Origin: Saccharothrix espanaensis DSM 44229
GTDB lineage: Bacteria > Actinomycetota > Actinomycetes > Mycobacteriales > Pseudonocardiaceae
Length of the DNA: 64,000 bases
Direction of reading: 5' to 3'
Assembly (NCBI RefSeq): GCF_000328705.1
Contig: NC_019673.1
Coordinates: 7,637,501 to 7,701,500, forward strand
The number at the start of each line of letters is the position of its first letter. The first letter of the stretch is position 1. Below, piece after piece: positions 37,104 to 46,684 of this stretch. The translations under genes were made by a program, and so were the position numbers. The notes beneath the pieces are model-generated. The model was not told where the DNA came from, made no database searches, and was given only the letters and a program-made list of their open reading frames with translations.

Positions 37104-39014
37104 TCAGAGGATCAGCGGGACGATCGGGCTCTGCTCGGCCGACAACGGCACCTGGTAACGCTGGGACAAGTAGGACGCGATGTCGTGGAACAGCGGCGCG
37201 GCGGACTGGCTGTACTTCGGATCGCCGGTCGGGGCGTCGAGCATGAGCCCCACCACATAACGCGGGTTGTCCGCCGGGAAGATGCCGGCGAAGGTGATCC
37301 AGTACTCGCTCTGGCTGTAGCAGGCGCAGTTCTTGTCGATCTGCTGGGCGGTGCCGGTCTTGCCCGACACCTGGTAGCCGGGCAGCGCCGCGGACGGGCC
37401 GGTGCCGGTCTGGTTCGGCTCGCCCGGCGACTTCTGGACGACCGCGCGGAACATGTCGCGGACCGTCTTCGCGGTCTGCGGGCTCACCACCCGGGTCGTC
37501 TCCGGCTGCGGCGTCTGCTTGCGCACGCCGTTGGCGTCCACTTCGGCCCGGATGATCCGCGGCGGGACGCGCACGCCGTCGTTCGCGATCGCCTGGTACA
37601 TGCCGGTCATCTGGAGCAGGGTCATGCTCAGGCCCTGCCCGATCGGCAGGTTGCCGAACGTCGAGCCGGACCACTGGTTGCGCGGCGGCACCGAACCGGA
37701 CTCCTCGCCCGGCACGCCCGACTGGGTGCGCTTGCCCAGGCCGAACTTGCGCAGCATCTCCGCGTACCGGTCCTCGCCGATCTTCTGCGCGGTCATCAGC
37801 GTGCCCACGTTGGAGGACTTGGCGAACACGCCGGTGAACGTCATGTCCTGGGTGGGGTGCTCGACCGCGTCCTTGATGGTCCGGTCGGCGAACTTGATCG
37901 TGTACGGCACGGTGAGCACGTCGTCCGGCTTGGCGATGCCGTCCTCGACGGCCGTCGCGGCGGTAACGATCTTGTTCACCGACCCCGGCTCGAACAGCGC
38001 CGAGACCGCCGTGTTCCGGGTCTGGTCCTCGGTGGCCTTGCCGAAGGTCAGCGGGTCGAAGGTCTTGTCGTTGGCCATCGCCACGATCTCGCCGGTCTTC
38101 ACGTCCAGCACCACCGCCGAGCCGCTCCTCGCGCCGGACTTGGCGGTGTAGTCGGTGATCATCCGCTGCACCGCGTACTGGGTGTCGACGTCGAGGGTCA
38201 GCTCCAGGCTGCGGCCCGGGGTCGCGGCGGCCAGCTCGCGGGACCGGCCGGGGCCGGGGATCACCACGTTGTTGCCCTGCATGGTGTCGACCACCCGCCG
38301 GCCGTTGCGCCCGGCCAGCAGGTTGTCCTGCGAGTTCTCCAGCCCGAGCAGGCCGTGCGTGGCGGGCGGGTCCTGGTCCTTGCGCCAGTTCGCCGCGCCG
38401 ACGATGTTCGACGCCAGCTCGCCGTTCGGGTAGACCCGCACCGCCCGGTACTCCGAGCCGACGTCGCCGTACTTCTCGGTGATCGCCGCGGCCTTGCCGG
38501 GGTCGATGTTGTCCACCAGCTCGATGTAGGTGATGTCCTGGGTGAGCATCCCGTACATGGTCTGCTCGTCGGTCTTCTGGCCCTGCACCTCGGTGCCCAG
38601 GGTGTCCTGGATGAACTTGGCGACTTCCTTCGCCCAGTCCTCGTAGGTGCCCACCTTGGGGTCGGCCTCGTAGGCCTTGACCCACTTCTCACGGGTCATC
38701 TGCGGCACCGCGTAGAGCGACCGCGCCTCGATGCTGAACGCGAGCTGGTTGCCGTTGCGGTCGGTGATCGAGCCGCGCGCCGCCGGGATGTCGATGAAGG
38801 TGGCGCGCTGCTTCTCCGCCTGCGCGGACAGCGCCTCCGCCTGGAATCCCTGCACCTGCACCAGCTTGAGCCCGGCCAGCACCAGCGCGCCGACCAGCAG
38901 CAGCCGGCCCACCGCCATCCGCACCCGGCTGTTGCCGCCCCGCCGCTTGGCCGGGGCCGGGCCGCGCACCGACAGCGGACGCCGCGCCGGCCTGCCCCGA
39001 CTGGGCCCTGGCAT
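37104..39014 (-). CDS. ftsI: Septal transpeptidase FtsI (class B PBP, PbpB)
   Basis: 636 aa. A basic cytoplasmic N-terminus and one membrane helix (VGRLLLVGALVLAGLKLVQV) lead to the dimerisation domain and the penicillin-binding domain. The catalytic motifs are FEPGSVNKIVTA (SxxK), AKSSNVGTL (SxN) and VSGKTGTAQQI (KTG). No PASTA domain is present. The ATG at 39014 has GGAGG 6 nt upstream, which rules out the longer frame to 39068. It partners FtsW at the septum and is a beta-lactam target. Confidence 0.96.
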   Translation of the reverse strand: MPGPSRGRPARRPLSVRGPAPAKRRGGNSRVRMAVGRLLLVGALVLAGLKLVQVQGFQAEALSAQAEKQRATFIDIPAARGSITDRNGNQLAFSIEARSLYAVPQMTREKWVKAYEADPKVGTYEDWAKEVAKFIQDTLGTEVQGQKTDEQTMYGMLTQDITYIELVDNIDPGKAAAITEKYGDVGSEYRAVRVYPNGELASNIVGAANWRKDQDPPATHGLLGLENSQDNLLAGRNGRRVVDTMQGNNVVIPGPGRSRELAAATPGRSLELTLDVDTQYAVQRMITDYTAKSGARSGSAVVLDVKTGEIVAMANDKTFDPLTFGKATEDQTRNTAVSALFEPGSVNKIVTAATAVEDGIAKPDDVLTVPYTIKFADRTIKDAVEHPTQDMTFTGVFAKSSNVGTLMTAQKIGEDRYAEMLRKFGLGKRTQSGVPGEESGSVPPRNQWSGSTFGNLPIGQGLSMTLLQMTGMYQAIANDGVRVPPRIIRAEVDANGVRKQTPQPETTRVVSPQTAKTVRDMFRAVVQKSPGEPNQTGTGPSAALPGYQVSGKTGTAQQIDKNCACYSQSEYWITFAGIFPADNPRYVVGLMLDAPTGDPKYSQSAAPLFHDIASYLSQRYQVPLSAEQSPIVPLIL

Positions 39015-39153
39015 CACAAACCTCCAGCGATTACCGCACACCGGCCCACGGATCGCGTGGGCGTCCACCGGATGTCCCGCACCCCGTCCGCCGCCCGGTC
39101 GGCCCGGTCACGGCGGCGCGCCGCCGTGACCTCGCTCCGGGAGCGCACCGGCA

Positions 39154-39834
39154 TCACTGCCCTCCGGGCTGCCCGTTCTCGCCGGGCTGTTGGGCGTTCG
39201 GGTCGGGTTGGCCGTTCTGGGCCGGGGGCTGCTGGGCGTTGGGGTCCGGCTGCCCGTTCTGGCCTGCCTGCTGCTGGGCGTCGGGGTCCGGCTGCCCGTT
39301 CTGCGGCTGCCCGTTCTGCGGCTCGGTCGGCTCGGCGGGCGGCGGTTCGGGGGCCTTGGCCTCCGAGGGCTTGCCGTAGACCTCGATCGTGCCGTCCGGC
39401 AGCTGCTTGAGCCGCGCCGGGTCGCCCGCGGCCACCAGCCCGAGCTTGGCGGCGGCCTCGGCGAGCTTGAGCGGCGACTCGGCCAGCGCCACCTCCTGGC
39501 GCAGCTGCTCGACCTGCCGGGCCAGCCTGGTCTCCTCGGCCCGCGCGTCCTGCAGCCGGTACGAGTCGGCCGTGGCCTGGGTGGACAGCCACATGATCGC
39601 GGCGATGCCCACCCCCAGCACGACCATCACCATGACCACGAACGGCGCCTTGGGCGCGACCGCCTGCCGGCGGGTGACCGCCGGGCCACGGGGCGTCTTG
39701 GACCGCTGCGCGCGCCGGGCGTAGGCCCGCTCCGCCGCGGCCGACCGGGACCGCGCGGGAACCGACTTCAGCGCGCGCTCACGGGGCTTCGCCGGGGACG
39801 ACGGCACACCGTTGGTCCGTGCGGGTGCGGTCAC
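39154..39834 (-). CDS. ftsL: FtsL-like septum protein with repetitive C-terminal tail
   Basis: 226 aa. The position between rsmH and ftsI, a basic N-terminus (~65 residues), one membrane helix ([20 protein letters not shown]) and a short extracellular coiled coil ([31 protein letters not shown]) identify it as FtsL/septum formation initiator. From about residue 160 it carries a Pro/Gln/Asn/Asp-rich tail with three 14-aa repeats. FtsL proteins are normally about 100-150 aa, so the tail is unusual. The start GTG overlaps the rsmH stop by 4 nt. Confidence 0.88.
   Translation of the reverse strand: MTAPARTNGVPSSPAKPRERALKSVPARSRSAAAERAYARRAQRSKTPRGPAVTRRQAVAPKAPFVVMVMVVLGVGIAAIMWLSTQATADSYRLQDARAEETRLARQVEQLRQEVALAESPLKLAEAAAKLGLVAAGDPARLKQLPDGTIEVYGKPSEAKAPEPPPAEPTEPQNGQPQNGQPDPDAQQQAGQNGQPDPNAQQPPAQNGQPDPNAQQPGENGQPGGQ
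39178..39303 (-). repeat. 42-bp tandem repeats in ftsL, 3 copies
   Basis: Three near-identical 42-bp units encode [28 protein letters not shown] and [14 protein letters not shown] at the extracellular C-terminus, with partial NGQP units on either side. Confidence 0.88.
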
Positions 39835-40772
39835 GTCGCCTCCCGGATGCGTTCCGCCGCGCGCAACCGAACCGACGCGGCCCTGGGGTTGTCCTCGATC
39901 TCCTGCTCGTTGGCGACCTCGGCTCCCCGGGTCACCAGCTTGAGCTGCGGGCCGTGGCCGGGCAGCTCCACCGGGAGGTCCTGCGGGGTGCGCGAGACGG
40001 CCAGCTCGGCGAACGCCCGCTTCACCATCCGGTCTTCCAGCGACTGGTAGGCCTCCACGACGATCCGGCCGCCGACCGCCAGCACCGACAGCGCCGCCGG
40101 CAGCGCCAGCCGCAGCGACTCCAGCTCGCCGTTGACCTCGATCCGCAACGCCTGGAACGTGCGCTTGGCCGGGTGGCCGCCGGTCCGCCTGGTCGCCGCC
40201 GGCACCGAGTCGTAGAGCAGCTCGACCAGCCGGCCGCTGGTCGTGAACGGCTCGCGGGCCCGCTCCCGGACCACCGCGCCGGCGATCTTGCGGGCGAACC
40301 GCTCCTCGCCGTAGTCGCGCAGGATCCGGGTCAGGTCGTCCACCGAGTACTCGTTGAGCACGTCCGCGGCCGTCATCCCGGTCCCGGCGCTCATCCGCAT
40401 GTCCAGCGGGGAGTCCCGGGAGTACGCGAACCCGCGCTCCTCGGCGTCGAGCTGCAGCGACGAGACGCCCAGGTCCATCAGGACGCCGTCCACCGGGCCG
40501 TCGACCGCGTCCGCGATCCCGTCGTAGGTGGTCTGCACGAACGTGACCCGGTCCGCGTACGGCGCGAGCCGCTCGCGGGACAGCGCGATGGCCTGCGGGT
40601 CGCGGTCCAGGCCGATCAGCCGGACCCGCGGGTGCGCCTTGAGCACCGCCTCCGAGTGGCCGCCGAGCCCGAGCGTGCAGTCCACGAAGACCGCGTCGCG
40701 GTCGGCCAGCGCGGGGTCGAGCAGGCCCAGGACGCGGTCGAGCAGCACCGGCACGTGCCGCGCTCGCTCCAC
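39831..40772 (-). CDS. rsmH: 16S rRNA (cytosine-1402-N4)-methyltransferase RsmH
   Basis: 313 aa. SAM-dependent methyltransferase (formerly MraW). The N-terminus [13 protein letters not shown], the SAM-binding [15 protein letters not shown] and [33 protein letters not shown] and [16 protein letters not shown] are family signatures. The GTG at 40772 has GGAGGGG 5 nt upstream; the longer frame to 40793 lacks a spaced site. It is preceded by a 168-nt structured leader after mraZ. Confidence 0.95.
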   Translation of the reverse strand: MERARHVPVLLDRVLGLLDPALADRDAVFVDCTLGLGGHSEAVLKAHPRVRLIGLDRDPQAIALSRERLAPYADRVTFVQTTYDGIADAVDGPVDGVLMDLGVSSLQLDAEERGFAYSRDSPLDMRMSAGTGMTAADVLNEYSVDDLTRILRDYGEERFARKIAGAVVRERAREPFTTSGRLVELLYDSVPAATRRTGGHPAKRTFQALRIEVNGELESLRLALPAALSVLAVGGRIVVEAYQSLEDRMVKRAFAELAVSRTPQDLPVELPGHGPQLKLVTRGAEVANEQEIEDNPRAASVRLRAAERIREAT

Positions 40773-40807
40773 CCTGTCCCCTCCCACGCACATCCCCCCG
40801 CCCTGGC

Positions 40808-40920
40808 AAAGAAAAATCGGGTGTCGTCAGGTCCCCGCCCGCCCGTCGGACCTGGCGCCGGGGAAGGTGCGCCAGGGCCGAAAGCCGAGCGGACCGAGGC
40901 CTCACGGCACCCGAAACCTC
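40808..40920 (-). ncRNA. Structured leader RNA between mraZ and rsmH (candidate mraW-type motif)
   Basis: On the minus strand TCGGGTG (complement of 40908-40914) pairs perfectly with CACCCGA (40817-40823), which is followed at once by TTTTTCTTT (40808-40816), a terminator-like tail. Inside, CCTGGCGC pairs with GCGCCAGG (8 bp). Alternatively AGGTCC pairs with GGACCT further 3'; the two share CCAGG/AGGTCC bases and exclude each other. The 5' part, GGGCTTGAACGCTTGAGG, looks like a conserved RNA signature. An RNA motif upstream of mraW has been described in Actinomycetales; identity with it is from memory and unchecked. Confidence 0.6.
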
Positions 40921-40939
40921 AAGCGTTCAAGCCCTCAAC

Positions 40940-41371
40940 TCAGAAGACGCCGGGCAGCACCTCCTCGCGAGCCTCGGCGTAGCTCTCCTCGTGCTCGTCC
41001 AGGTAGCGCTGCCACGCCTGCGCGTCCCAGATCTCCAGCCGGTTGATCGCGCCGATGACCACGCACTCCTTGGTCAACCCCGCGTACCGGCGCAGCTCCG
41101 GTGCGATCGACACCCGGCCCTGGCCGTCCGGCCTTTGCTCGTCAGTCCCCGCGAACAGGTAGCGCTGGTAGGCGCGGACGGCCTCGTTGGTGAAGGGCGC
41201 GTCCGCGACCTTGCGCGCCATCTGCTCGAACTCGGCCCGCGGGAACACGTAGAGGCAGTGGTCCTGGCCCTTGGTGACCATGAGACCCCCCGCTAGCGCG
41301 TCCCGGAACTTCGCAGGCAGCGTCAACCGGCCCTTGTCGTCCAGCTTGGGGTGGTGCGTGCCCAGAAACAC
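40940..41371 (-). CDS. mraZ: Transcriptional regulator / division protein MraZ
   Basis: 143 aa. Two SpoVT/AbrB-like halves are visible ([37 protein letters not shown]; then [35 protein letters not shown]). MraZ forms a ring-shaped oligomer that binds direct repeats upstream of its own gene and represses the dcw operon. The GTG at 41371 fits homology and has GGGAGG upstream. Longer frames to 41758 run into the promoter and are rejected. Confidence 0.95.
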   Translation of the reverse strand: MFLGTHHPKLDDKGRLTLPAKFRDALAGGLMVTKGQDHCLYVFPRAEFEQMARKVADAPFTNEAVRAYQRYLFAGTDEQRPDGQGRVSIAPELRRYAGLTKECVVIGAINRLEIWDAQAWQRYLDEHEESYAEAREEVLPGVF

Positions 41372-41424
41372 GGCAACCCACCTCCCGCCACCGAACGGTG
41401 AACCGGCAGTGGGGCCCCCGTCTG

Positions 41425-41466
41425 CCCCACCGGCCGCCACAGTACCCCACTTTTCACCACAGTCAA
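41425..41466 (-). promoter_or_regulatory. mraZ promoter with overlapping MraZ box
   Basis: On the minus strand TTGACT (41461-41466), a 16-nt spacer and TACTGT (41439-41444) form a near-consensus promoter. Overlapping it are direct repeats with a 10-bp period: TGGGG (41445-41449), TGGCG (41435-41439) and TGGGG (41425-41429), each separated by 5 nt. This matches the known MraZ-box layout and places the repressor on the -10. Confidence 0.82.
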
Positions 41467-41731
41467 CGCTGAAACGGGTGGTCGCGCGGCACACCGATCG
41501 ACGTTTCCGCAGGTAGAGCGCGGATGGCCGCCGTGGGGCGCGGTGGGGGAGGTGAGCCGGCTCCACCTCCGCGGGTGAGCTGAACCGACCGGAATCCCAC
41601 TCGAACGGCCCAGCGAAATCGGGCAAAACCGGGTCGCCGGGGCCTCCGGTGGGGAATCGTGGTGGGGACGGGTGGACGCGGGCGGTCCGGAGGCCGTGGA
41701 AACCACTCCCTGGAAACTGTTCAATCGGTGT

Positions 41732-41755
41732 ATGGCGCTTCGCCATGGTTTGACA
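41732..41755 (+). promoter_or_regulatory. Candidate upstream region of the moxR operon
   Basis: In the 443-nt divergent gap between mraZ and moxR, a small palindrome ATGGCG-CTT-CGCCAT (41732-41746) is followed by TTGACA (41750-41755), about 60 nt before the moxR start. No good -10 at 16-18 nt was found. The remaining 280 nt of the gap (41467-41731) show no other feature. Confidence 0.35.
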
Positions 41756-41814
41756 CACTGCGTGAAACGCTCACCGCCACCGCGAACCGGTCGCGGTGGT
41801 CTTCGGGAGGTCGA

Positions 41815-42933
41815 GTGACTCCGAGTACCCAGCCAGCCGCGCTGCCCGAACACTCGTACGGCGGCGGTGGGCCCCACCACGTGAACAACACGGCGCACCC
41901 GGCCATGGCCAACCCGGCCCAGCCGCACGGCCGGCCGGACGAGGTGCTCGCCGAACTGCACGCCGTGGTCGGGCGGATCGCGGCCAACGTCGAGAAGGTC
42001 ATCGTCGGCAAGCCGGAGGTCGTCCGGGTCTCCCTGGTCACCCTCCTCGCCGAGGGCCACCTGCTGGTCGAGGACGTGCCCGGCGTCGGGAAGACGTCGC
42101 TGGCCAAGGCGCTGGCCCGGTCCATCGACTGCTCGGTGAGCCGCATCCAGTTCACCCCCGACCTGCTGCCCAGCGACATCACCGGCGTGTCGATCTACAA
42201 CCGGCAGGACAACGACTTCGAGTTCCGCCCCGGCCCGGTGTTCGCCAACATCGTGGTCGGCGACGAGATCAACCGCGCCTCGCCCAAGACCCAGTCGGCG
42301 CTGCTGGAGTGCATGGAAGAGCACCAGGTCACGGTCGACGGGCACACCTACCCGCTGAGCGCGCCGTTCATGGTGATCGCCACCCAGAACCCGATCGAGA
42401 TGGAAGGCACCTACGCGCTGCCCGAGGCCCAGCGCGACCGGTTCACCGCGCGGGTGTCCATCGGCTACCCGGACCCGCAGGCCGAACTGGCCATGGTGGA
42501 CGAGCACGCGGGCAACGACCCGCTGGCCGAGCTCCGCCCGGTGTCCGACGCCGACCAGGTGCTCAAGCTCGTGCACGCGGTGCGCCGGGTGCACCTGTCG
42601 CAGGAGATCCGCCGGTACGCCGTGGAACTGGTCGGCTCGACCCGCCGGTTGCCCGAGCTGCGCCTGGGCGCGTCGCCGCGGTCCACCCTGCAACTGGTGC
42701 GGGCCGCGCGGGCGCAGGCGGCGCTGGCCGGCCGCGACTTCGTGGTGCCCGACGACATCCACGCGATCGCGGTGCCCGTGCTGGCGCACCGGCTGGTGCT
42801 GACCGCGGAGGCCCAGGCCGCCCGCCGGTCGTCCGCCGACCTGGTGCGCAACCTGCTCCAGCGGGTCCCGGTGCCGCAGGGTGGGCTCGACCCGTCGGGC
42901 CAGTTCCAGCACAACCCCAACCCCCACCGCTGA
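41815..42933 (+). CDS. MoxR-type AAA ATPase
   Basis: 372 aa. Chaperone-like AAA+ ATPase. The Walker A loop is EDVPGVGKTSLAKALA, Walker B is VFANIVVGDEINRASPKTQS, and sensor 1 is MVIATQNPIEMEGTYALPEA. The GTG at 41815 has GGGAGG 4 nt upstream. The first ~45 residues are a low-complexity actinomycete extension. It begins a three-gene operon with a DUF58 protein and a membrane transglutaminase, a conserved trio thought to act at the cell envelope; the substrate is unknown. Confidence 0.94.
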   Translation: MTPSTQPAALPEHSYGGGGPHHVNNTAHPAMANPAQPHGRPDEVLAELHAVVGRIAANVEKVIVGKPEVVRVSLVTLLAEGHLLVEDVPGVGKTSLAKALARSIDCSVSRIQFTPDLLPSDITGVSIYNRQDNDFEFRPGPVFANIVVGDEINRASPKTQSALLECMEEHQVTVDGHTYPLSAPFMVIATQNPIEMEGTYALPEAQRDRFTARVSIGYPDPQAELAMVDEHAGNDPLAELRPVSDADQVLKLVHAVRRVHLSQEIRRYAVELVGSTRRLPELRLGASPRSTLQLVRAARAQAALAGRDFVVPDDIHAIAVPVLAHRLVLTAEAQAARRSSADLVRNLLQRVPVPQGGLDPSGQFQHNPNPHR

Positions 42934-42934
42934 C

Positions 42935-44200
42935 ATGCGCGGAGCCCTGTCCGGACTGACCACCAGGGGCCGCTGCCTGCTCGCCGCCGGGATCGCCGCC
43001 GGCCTGTGCGCGATCGTGCTCAACGAGCGCGACCTGCTGCGGGTCGCGGCGTTCGTGGTGGCGCTGCCGCTGCTCGCGGCGTGGCTGGCGCAGCGGGCCC
43101 GGGTCGGCCTGCACGCCGCCCGGTTCCTGTTCCCGAGCCGGGTCCAGGTCGGGTCGGCCACCGACGTGCGGGTGGAACTGCGCTCCACCGGCCGGCTGCC
43201 CACGGGCGGCCTGCTGCTGGAGGACGCCGTGCCGTACGCGCTCGGCTCGCGGCCCCGGTTCGTGGTCGAGCGGCTGCCGCGCAACACGGTGACCGCGCTG
43301 CGCTACCCGCTCAAGCCGGTCATGCGTGGCATCCAGCAGGTCGGGCCGCTGATGGCGCGGGTCACCGACCCGTTCGGGCTGGCCGAGTTCGACCGCGAGC
43401 TCGCGGGCCGGTCCAAGCTGGTCGTGGTGCCGCGGGTGGTCGGCCTGGCGGGCCTGCCCAGCGGCTCCGGCATGGGCTCCGGCGACGACGGCTCGATCCG
43501 GCTGCGGACCGGCCAGGGCGAGGACGACGCCATCGTGCGGCAGTACCGGCACGGCGACGACCTGCGCAAAGTGCACTGGAAGTCGACCGCGCGGCGGGAC
43601 GAGCTGATGGTGCGCGTCGAGGAGCGGCCGTGGCGCGGCGGCACGACCGTGCTGCTGGACCACCGGCTGTCCGCGCACCGGGGCAGCGGCCCCGGCTCGT
43701 CGCTGGAGTGGGCGGTGTCGTTCGCCGCCTCGGTGTGCCTGCACCTGCACCGCTTCGGCCACCAGGTGCGGCTGATCGGCGACGACGGCCGGGTGCTCGC
43801 GGGCGGGTCCGGCGACGGCGGCCACAGCGACGCCGTCGTGCTCGACGCGCTGGCCGCGTTGCAGCCCTCGCACCGGCGTGAACCGGCGGCGGGGCTGGAC
43901 CCCGGCGCGGGCCAGGAGGTCATCGCGATCCTCGGCGGCTCCACGCCCGCCGTGGTCGACGCGCTGGTGCGCAACCGGCCGCGCGGGATGCGCAGCCTGG
44001 CCGTGGTGCTGGACGTACGGGCGTGGGCGGCGGCCTCCGAGGACCCCGCCCCCGACCCCGACGAGGCGCGCGGGCTGCTCGGCGCGGCCGGCTGGGGCTC
44101 CGTCGTGGCGCGACCGTCGACCCCCATGGGACAGATCTGGCAGGAGCTGTGCCACAGCGCGGGCAACCGCGGACCAGTGGTGCGCACGGAGGTGGGCTAG
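42935..44200 (+). CDS. DUF58 family membrane protein
   Basis: 421 aa. Two N-terminal membrane helices (CLLAAGIAAGLCAIVLN and LLRVAAFVVALPLLAAWLA) lead to a beta-rich domain and the DUF58 signature IVRQYRHGDDLRKVHWKSTA with RRDELMVRVEE. The C-terminal part has a vWA-like fold. It starts one base after the moxR stop codon and ends two bases before the transglutaminase gene, so the three are co-expressed. Confidence 0.92.
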   Translation: MRGALSGLTTRGRCLLAAGIAAGLCAIVLNERDLLRVAAFVVALPLLAAWLAQRARVGLHAARFLFPSRVQVGSATDVRVELRSTGRLPTGGLLLEDAVPYALGSRPRFVVERLPRNTVTALRYPLKPVMRGIQQVGPLMARVTDPFGLAEFDRELAGRSKLVVVPRVVGLAGLPSGSGMGSGDDGSIRLRTGQGEDDAIVRQYRHGDDLRKVHWKSTARRDELMVRVEERPWRGGTTVLLDHRLSAHRGSGPGSSLEWAVSFAASVCLHLHRFGHQVRLIGDDGRVLAGGSGDGGHSDAVVLDALAALQPSHRREPAAGLDPGAGQEVIAILGGSTPAVVDALVRNRPRGMRSLAVVLDVRAWAAASEDPAPDPDEARGLLGAAGWGSVVARPSTPMGQIWQELCHSAGNRGPVVRTEVG

Positions 44201-44202
44201 AG

Positions 44203-46653
44203 GTGACCGGCAAGACCGCCACCGGGGGCAACTGGGTGGTCAGCGCGACGCCGGCGGTGGCCGGCCTCGCGACGTTGTGCGCGGCGACCGCGCTGTCCAG
44301 CGTGATCGGCGGGGTGCTGTGGCTGGTGAACCTGGCCGTGGCGATCACCGTCGTGGTGGGGGCGGGCGTGCTGCTGCGCGCCGCCCGGCTGCCGGTGGCG
44401 GTGGTCGCGCTCGGGCAGGTGCTCGCCCTGGCCTGCCTGCTGGTGACGATCTTCACCCGGACCGGGTTCCTGGTGGTGTTCCCCAGCCCGCAGTCGATCG
44501 GCGACCTCGGTTCGGTGCTCGGCGACGCGTTCGCCGAAGTGCAGACCGGCGTGCCGCCGGTGGACGACAGCGACGCCATGCGCTGCCTGGTGATGGTGTC
44601 GATCGGCCTGGTGGCGGTCCTGGTGGACCTGCTCGCGGTCGGCGCGGCCGCACCCGCGGCGTCCGGGCTCGTGCTGCTGTGCGTGTTCGCGGTGCCGGCG
44701 TCGCTGGCCGACGAGATGCTGCCGCTGTGGACGTTCGTGTTCGGCGCGGCGGCGTTCGCGCTGCTGCTGGCCGTCGACGGCCAGCACCGGCACCAGGCGT
44801 GGCGGGGCAGGCTGCCCGGCCGGGGCGCCGGCGGCTCCGGCCCGGCGGCGGCGGCCGTGGCGGGCATGGCGGTCGTCGTCGCGCTGATCGCGGGCGCGAG
44901 CATCACCCTGGTCGGCACCGTCGGCAAGCTCCCCGGCACCGGTGACGCGGTCGGCGGCGGCGCGGACCGGCTCGGCCTGGACCCGATGACCCAGCTGCGC
45001 GGCATGCTCGACCAGGGCAGCACCAAGGAGCTGTTCCGGGTCCGCGGCCTGTCCGAGTCGGCGTACCTGCGCGCGATGACGCTGCGCGAGTACATCCCCG
45101 ACCAGGGCTGGAAGATGGGCGACGACCTGCCCACCGGCGTGCAGGCCAACGGCGTGCTGCCCGCCCAGCCCGGCGACCCCGGCGGCGGCGAGACCACCCA
45201 GGTGACCATCGAGCCGGTGAGCTGGCTGGACAACTGGCTGCCCGTCTACGGCAGGCCGCGCCGGCTGCAGGACGTCGAGGACAACTGGCGCTACGACCCG
45301 GTGCGCGGGATGGTGTACAGCGTCCGGGCGCGCGAGGCCGGCCCGTACAAGCTGGACACGGTCCTGAAGACCCCGCCCGCCGAGGCGCTGCGCAAGGCCA
45401 ACGGCGCGATCGACGTGGAAGACGTCTACCTGGAAGCTCCCGGCGTCGCGCCCGAGGTGCGGGACCTCGCGCGGGAGCTCACCAAGGGCGAGAGCAACAC
45501 GTTCGACAAGGCCACCGCGCTGTACAAGTTCTTCACCGACGGCACGAACGGCTTCACCTACACCACGGAGACGGCGAGGGCGCAGACCACCGACGCCCTG
45601 CGCGACTTCGTGTTCACCGGCAAGCGGGGCTACTGCGAGCAGTACGCGTCAGCGATGGCCATCATGGCCAGGTCGGTCGGCCTGCCCGCCCGGGTCGCGA
45701 TGGGTTTCACCGCGGGCTTCCCGACCAGCGACTTCCAGACCATCACCACCCAGGACGCGCACGCGTGGGTGGAGATCTACTTCCCCGGCTACGGCTGGAT
45801 GGTCTTCGACCCGACGCCGCTGTCGGACGGCCGGGCGATCGTGCCGCCGTACATCTCGGGCCAGAACCCGGACGGCGAGGAGACCGACCCGACCGACGCC
45901 ACCACCACGACCACGGCCGAGACGACCGCGGCACCCACCACCAGCGCGTCGACCGCGCCGGGCACGACCGGCCAGGACAACGGCGCCCAGGAGTCGACGC
46001 CGACCCCGGCGTGGCACCTGGTCTCGCTGCTGATCGCGGCCGGGCTGCTGGTGGTGATGGCCGCGCTGCTGACGGTGCTGTTCGTCGCGCTGGGCAGGCG
46101 GCGGGGCACCGGCGCGGCGTGGAAGCCGAAGTGGCCGTGGTTGATGCCGGTGCTGACCGGGATCGCGGTGACGACGTGGGTGGCGGCGGTGACCCTCGCG
46201 CTGGCGCTGGTGTCGTGGTGGATCGCGGTGCCGGTGCTGGTCGTGCAACTGGCGCTGGTGCCGGCCGGGGTCCGGGCGGTGCGCCGGCGCACGAGGCTGC
46301 AAGCCGTGGCGGGCCTGGGCCCGAACGCCGCCGGAGCCGCGTGGCAGGAACTGCTGGCGGAGTCGGTGGACCGGGGCACGCGGGTGCCGACGACGGAGAC
46401 CGTGCGAGTGGCGGCCCGCCGAATGGCCCGCGCCCACAACCTCGACGAGCAGGGCCGCGACGGCCTGCGCGCCGTGGTCGGGGCCGTGGAGCGCTCCTGG
46501 TACAGCACGAACGGCACCGCCGACCCGACCCTCCCCCGCGCGGTGGACGACGTCCGCCGAAGCCTGAGCCGCAACGCCCCCCTGGCCCTGCGGGCGAAGG
46601 TGCTGCCGAGGTCGGTCCTCCAGCCCAACACCCCACCGGAGTCCGACGACTGA
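44203..46653 (+). CDS. TgpA-like membrane transglutaminase
   Basis: 816 aa. Six or seven N-terminal membrane helices (~20-245) precede a large external domain with a transglutaminase core. The catalytic triad motifs are KRGYCEQYASAMAIMARSVG (Cys), TTQDAHAWVEIYFPGYG (His) and WMVFDPTPLSDGR (Asp). A Thr-rich linker (TTTTTAETTAAPTTSAS) follows, then further membrane helices and a C-terminal cytoplasmic domain resembling DUF4129. Known relatives are essential or envelope-linked, with undefined substrates. The GTG start follows a GGAGG site. Confidence 0.92.
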   Translation: MTGKTATGGNWVVSATPAVAGLATLCAATALSSVIGGVLWLVNLAVAITVVVGAGVLLRAARLPVAVVALGQVLALACLLVTIFTRTGFLVVFPSPQSIGDLGSVLGDAFAEVQTGVPPVDDSDAMRCLVMVSIGLVAVLVDLLAVGAAAPAASGLVLLCVFAVPASLADEMLPLWTFVFGAAAFALLLAVDGQHRHQAWRGRLPGRGAGGSGPAAAAVAGMAVVVALIAGASITLVGTVGKLPGTGDAVGGGADRLGLDPMTQLRGMLDQGSTKELFRVRGLSESAYLRAMTLREYIPDQGWKMGDDLPTGVQANGVLPAQPGDPGGGETTQVTIEPVSWLDNWLPVYGRPRRLQDVEDNWRYDPVRGMVYSVRAREAGPYKLDTVLKTPPAEALRKANGAIDVEDVYLEAPGVAPEVRDLARELTKGESNTFDKATALYKFFTDGTNGFTYTTETARAQTTDALRDFVFTGKRGYCEQYASAMAIMARSVGLPARVAMGFTAGFPTSDFQTITTQDAHAWVEIYFPGYGWMVFDPTPLSDGRAIVPPYISGQNPDGEETDPTDATTTTTAETTAAPTTSASTAPGTTGQDNGAQESTPTPAWHLVSLLIAAGLLVVMAALLTVLFVALGRRRGTGAAWKPKWPWLMPVLTGIAVTTWVAAVTLALALVSWWIAVPVLVVQLALVPAGVRAVRRRTRLQAVAGLGPNAAGAAWQELLAESVDRGTRVPTTETVRVAARRMARAHNLDEQGRDGLRAVVGAVERSWYSTNGTADPTLPRAVDDVRRSLSRNAPLALRAKVLPRSVLQPNTPPESDD

Positions 46654-46684
46654 CCCCTCCCGGGCGCATCCCCGGCCGGCTCAC

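Noticed and set aside
40940-41758. Longer MraZ reading frame
   Set aside because: The extension runs through the MraZ box and promoter; homology and the ribosome-binding site support the GTG at 41371.
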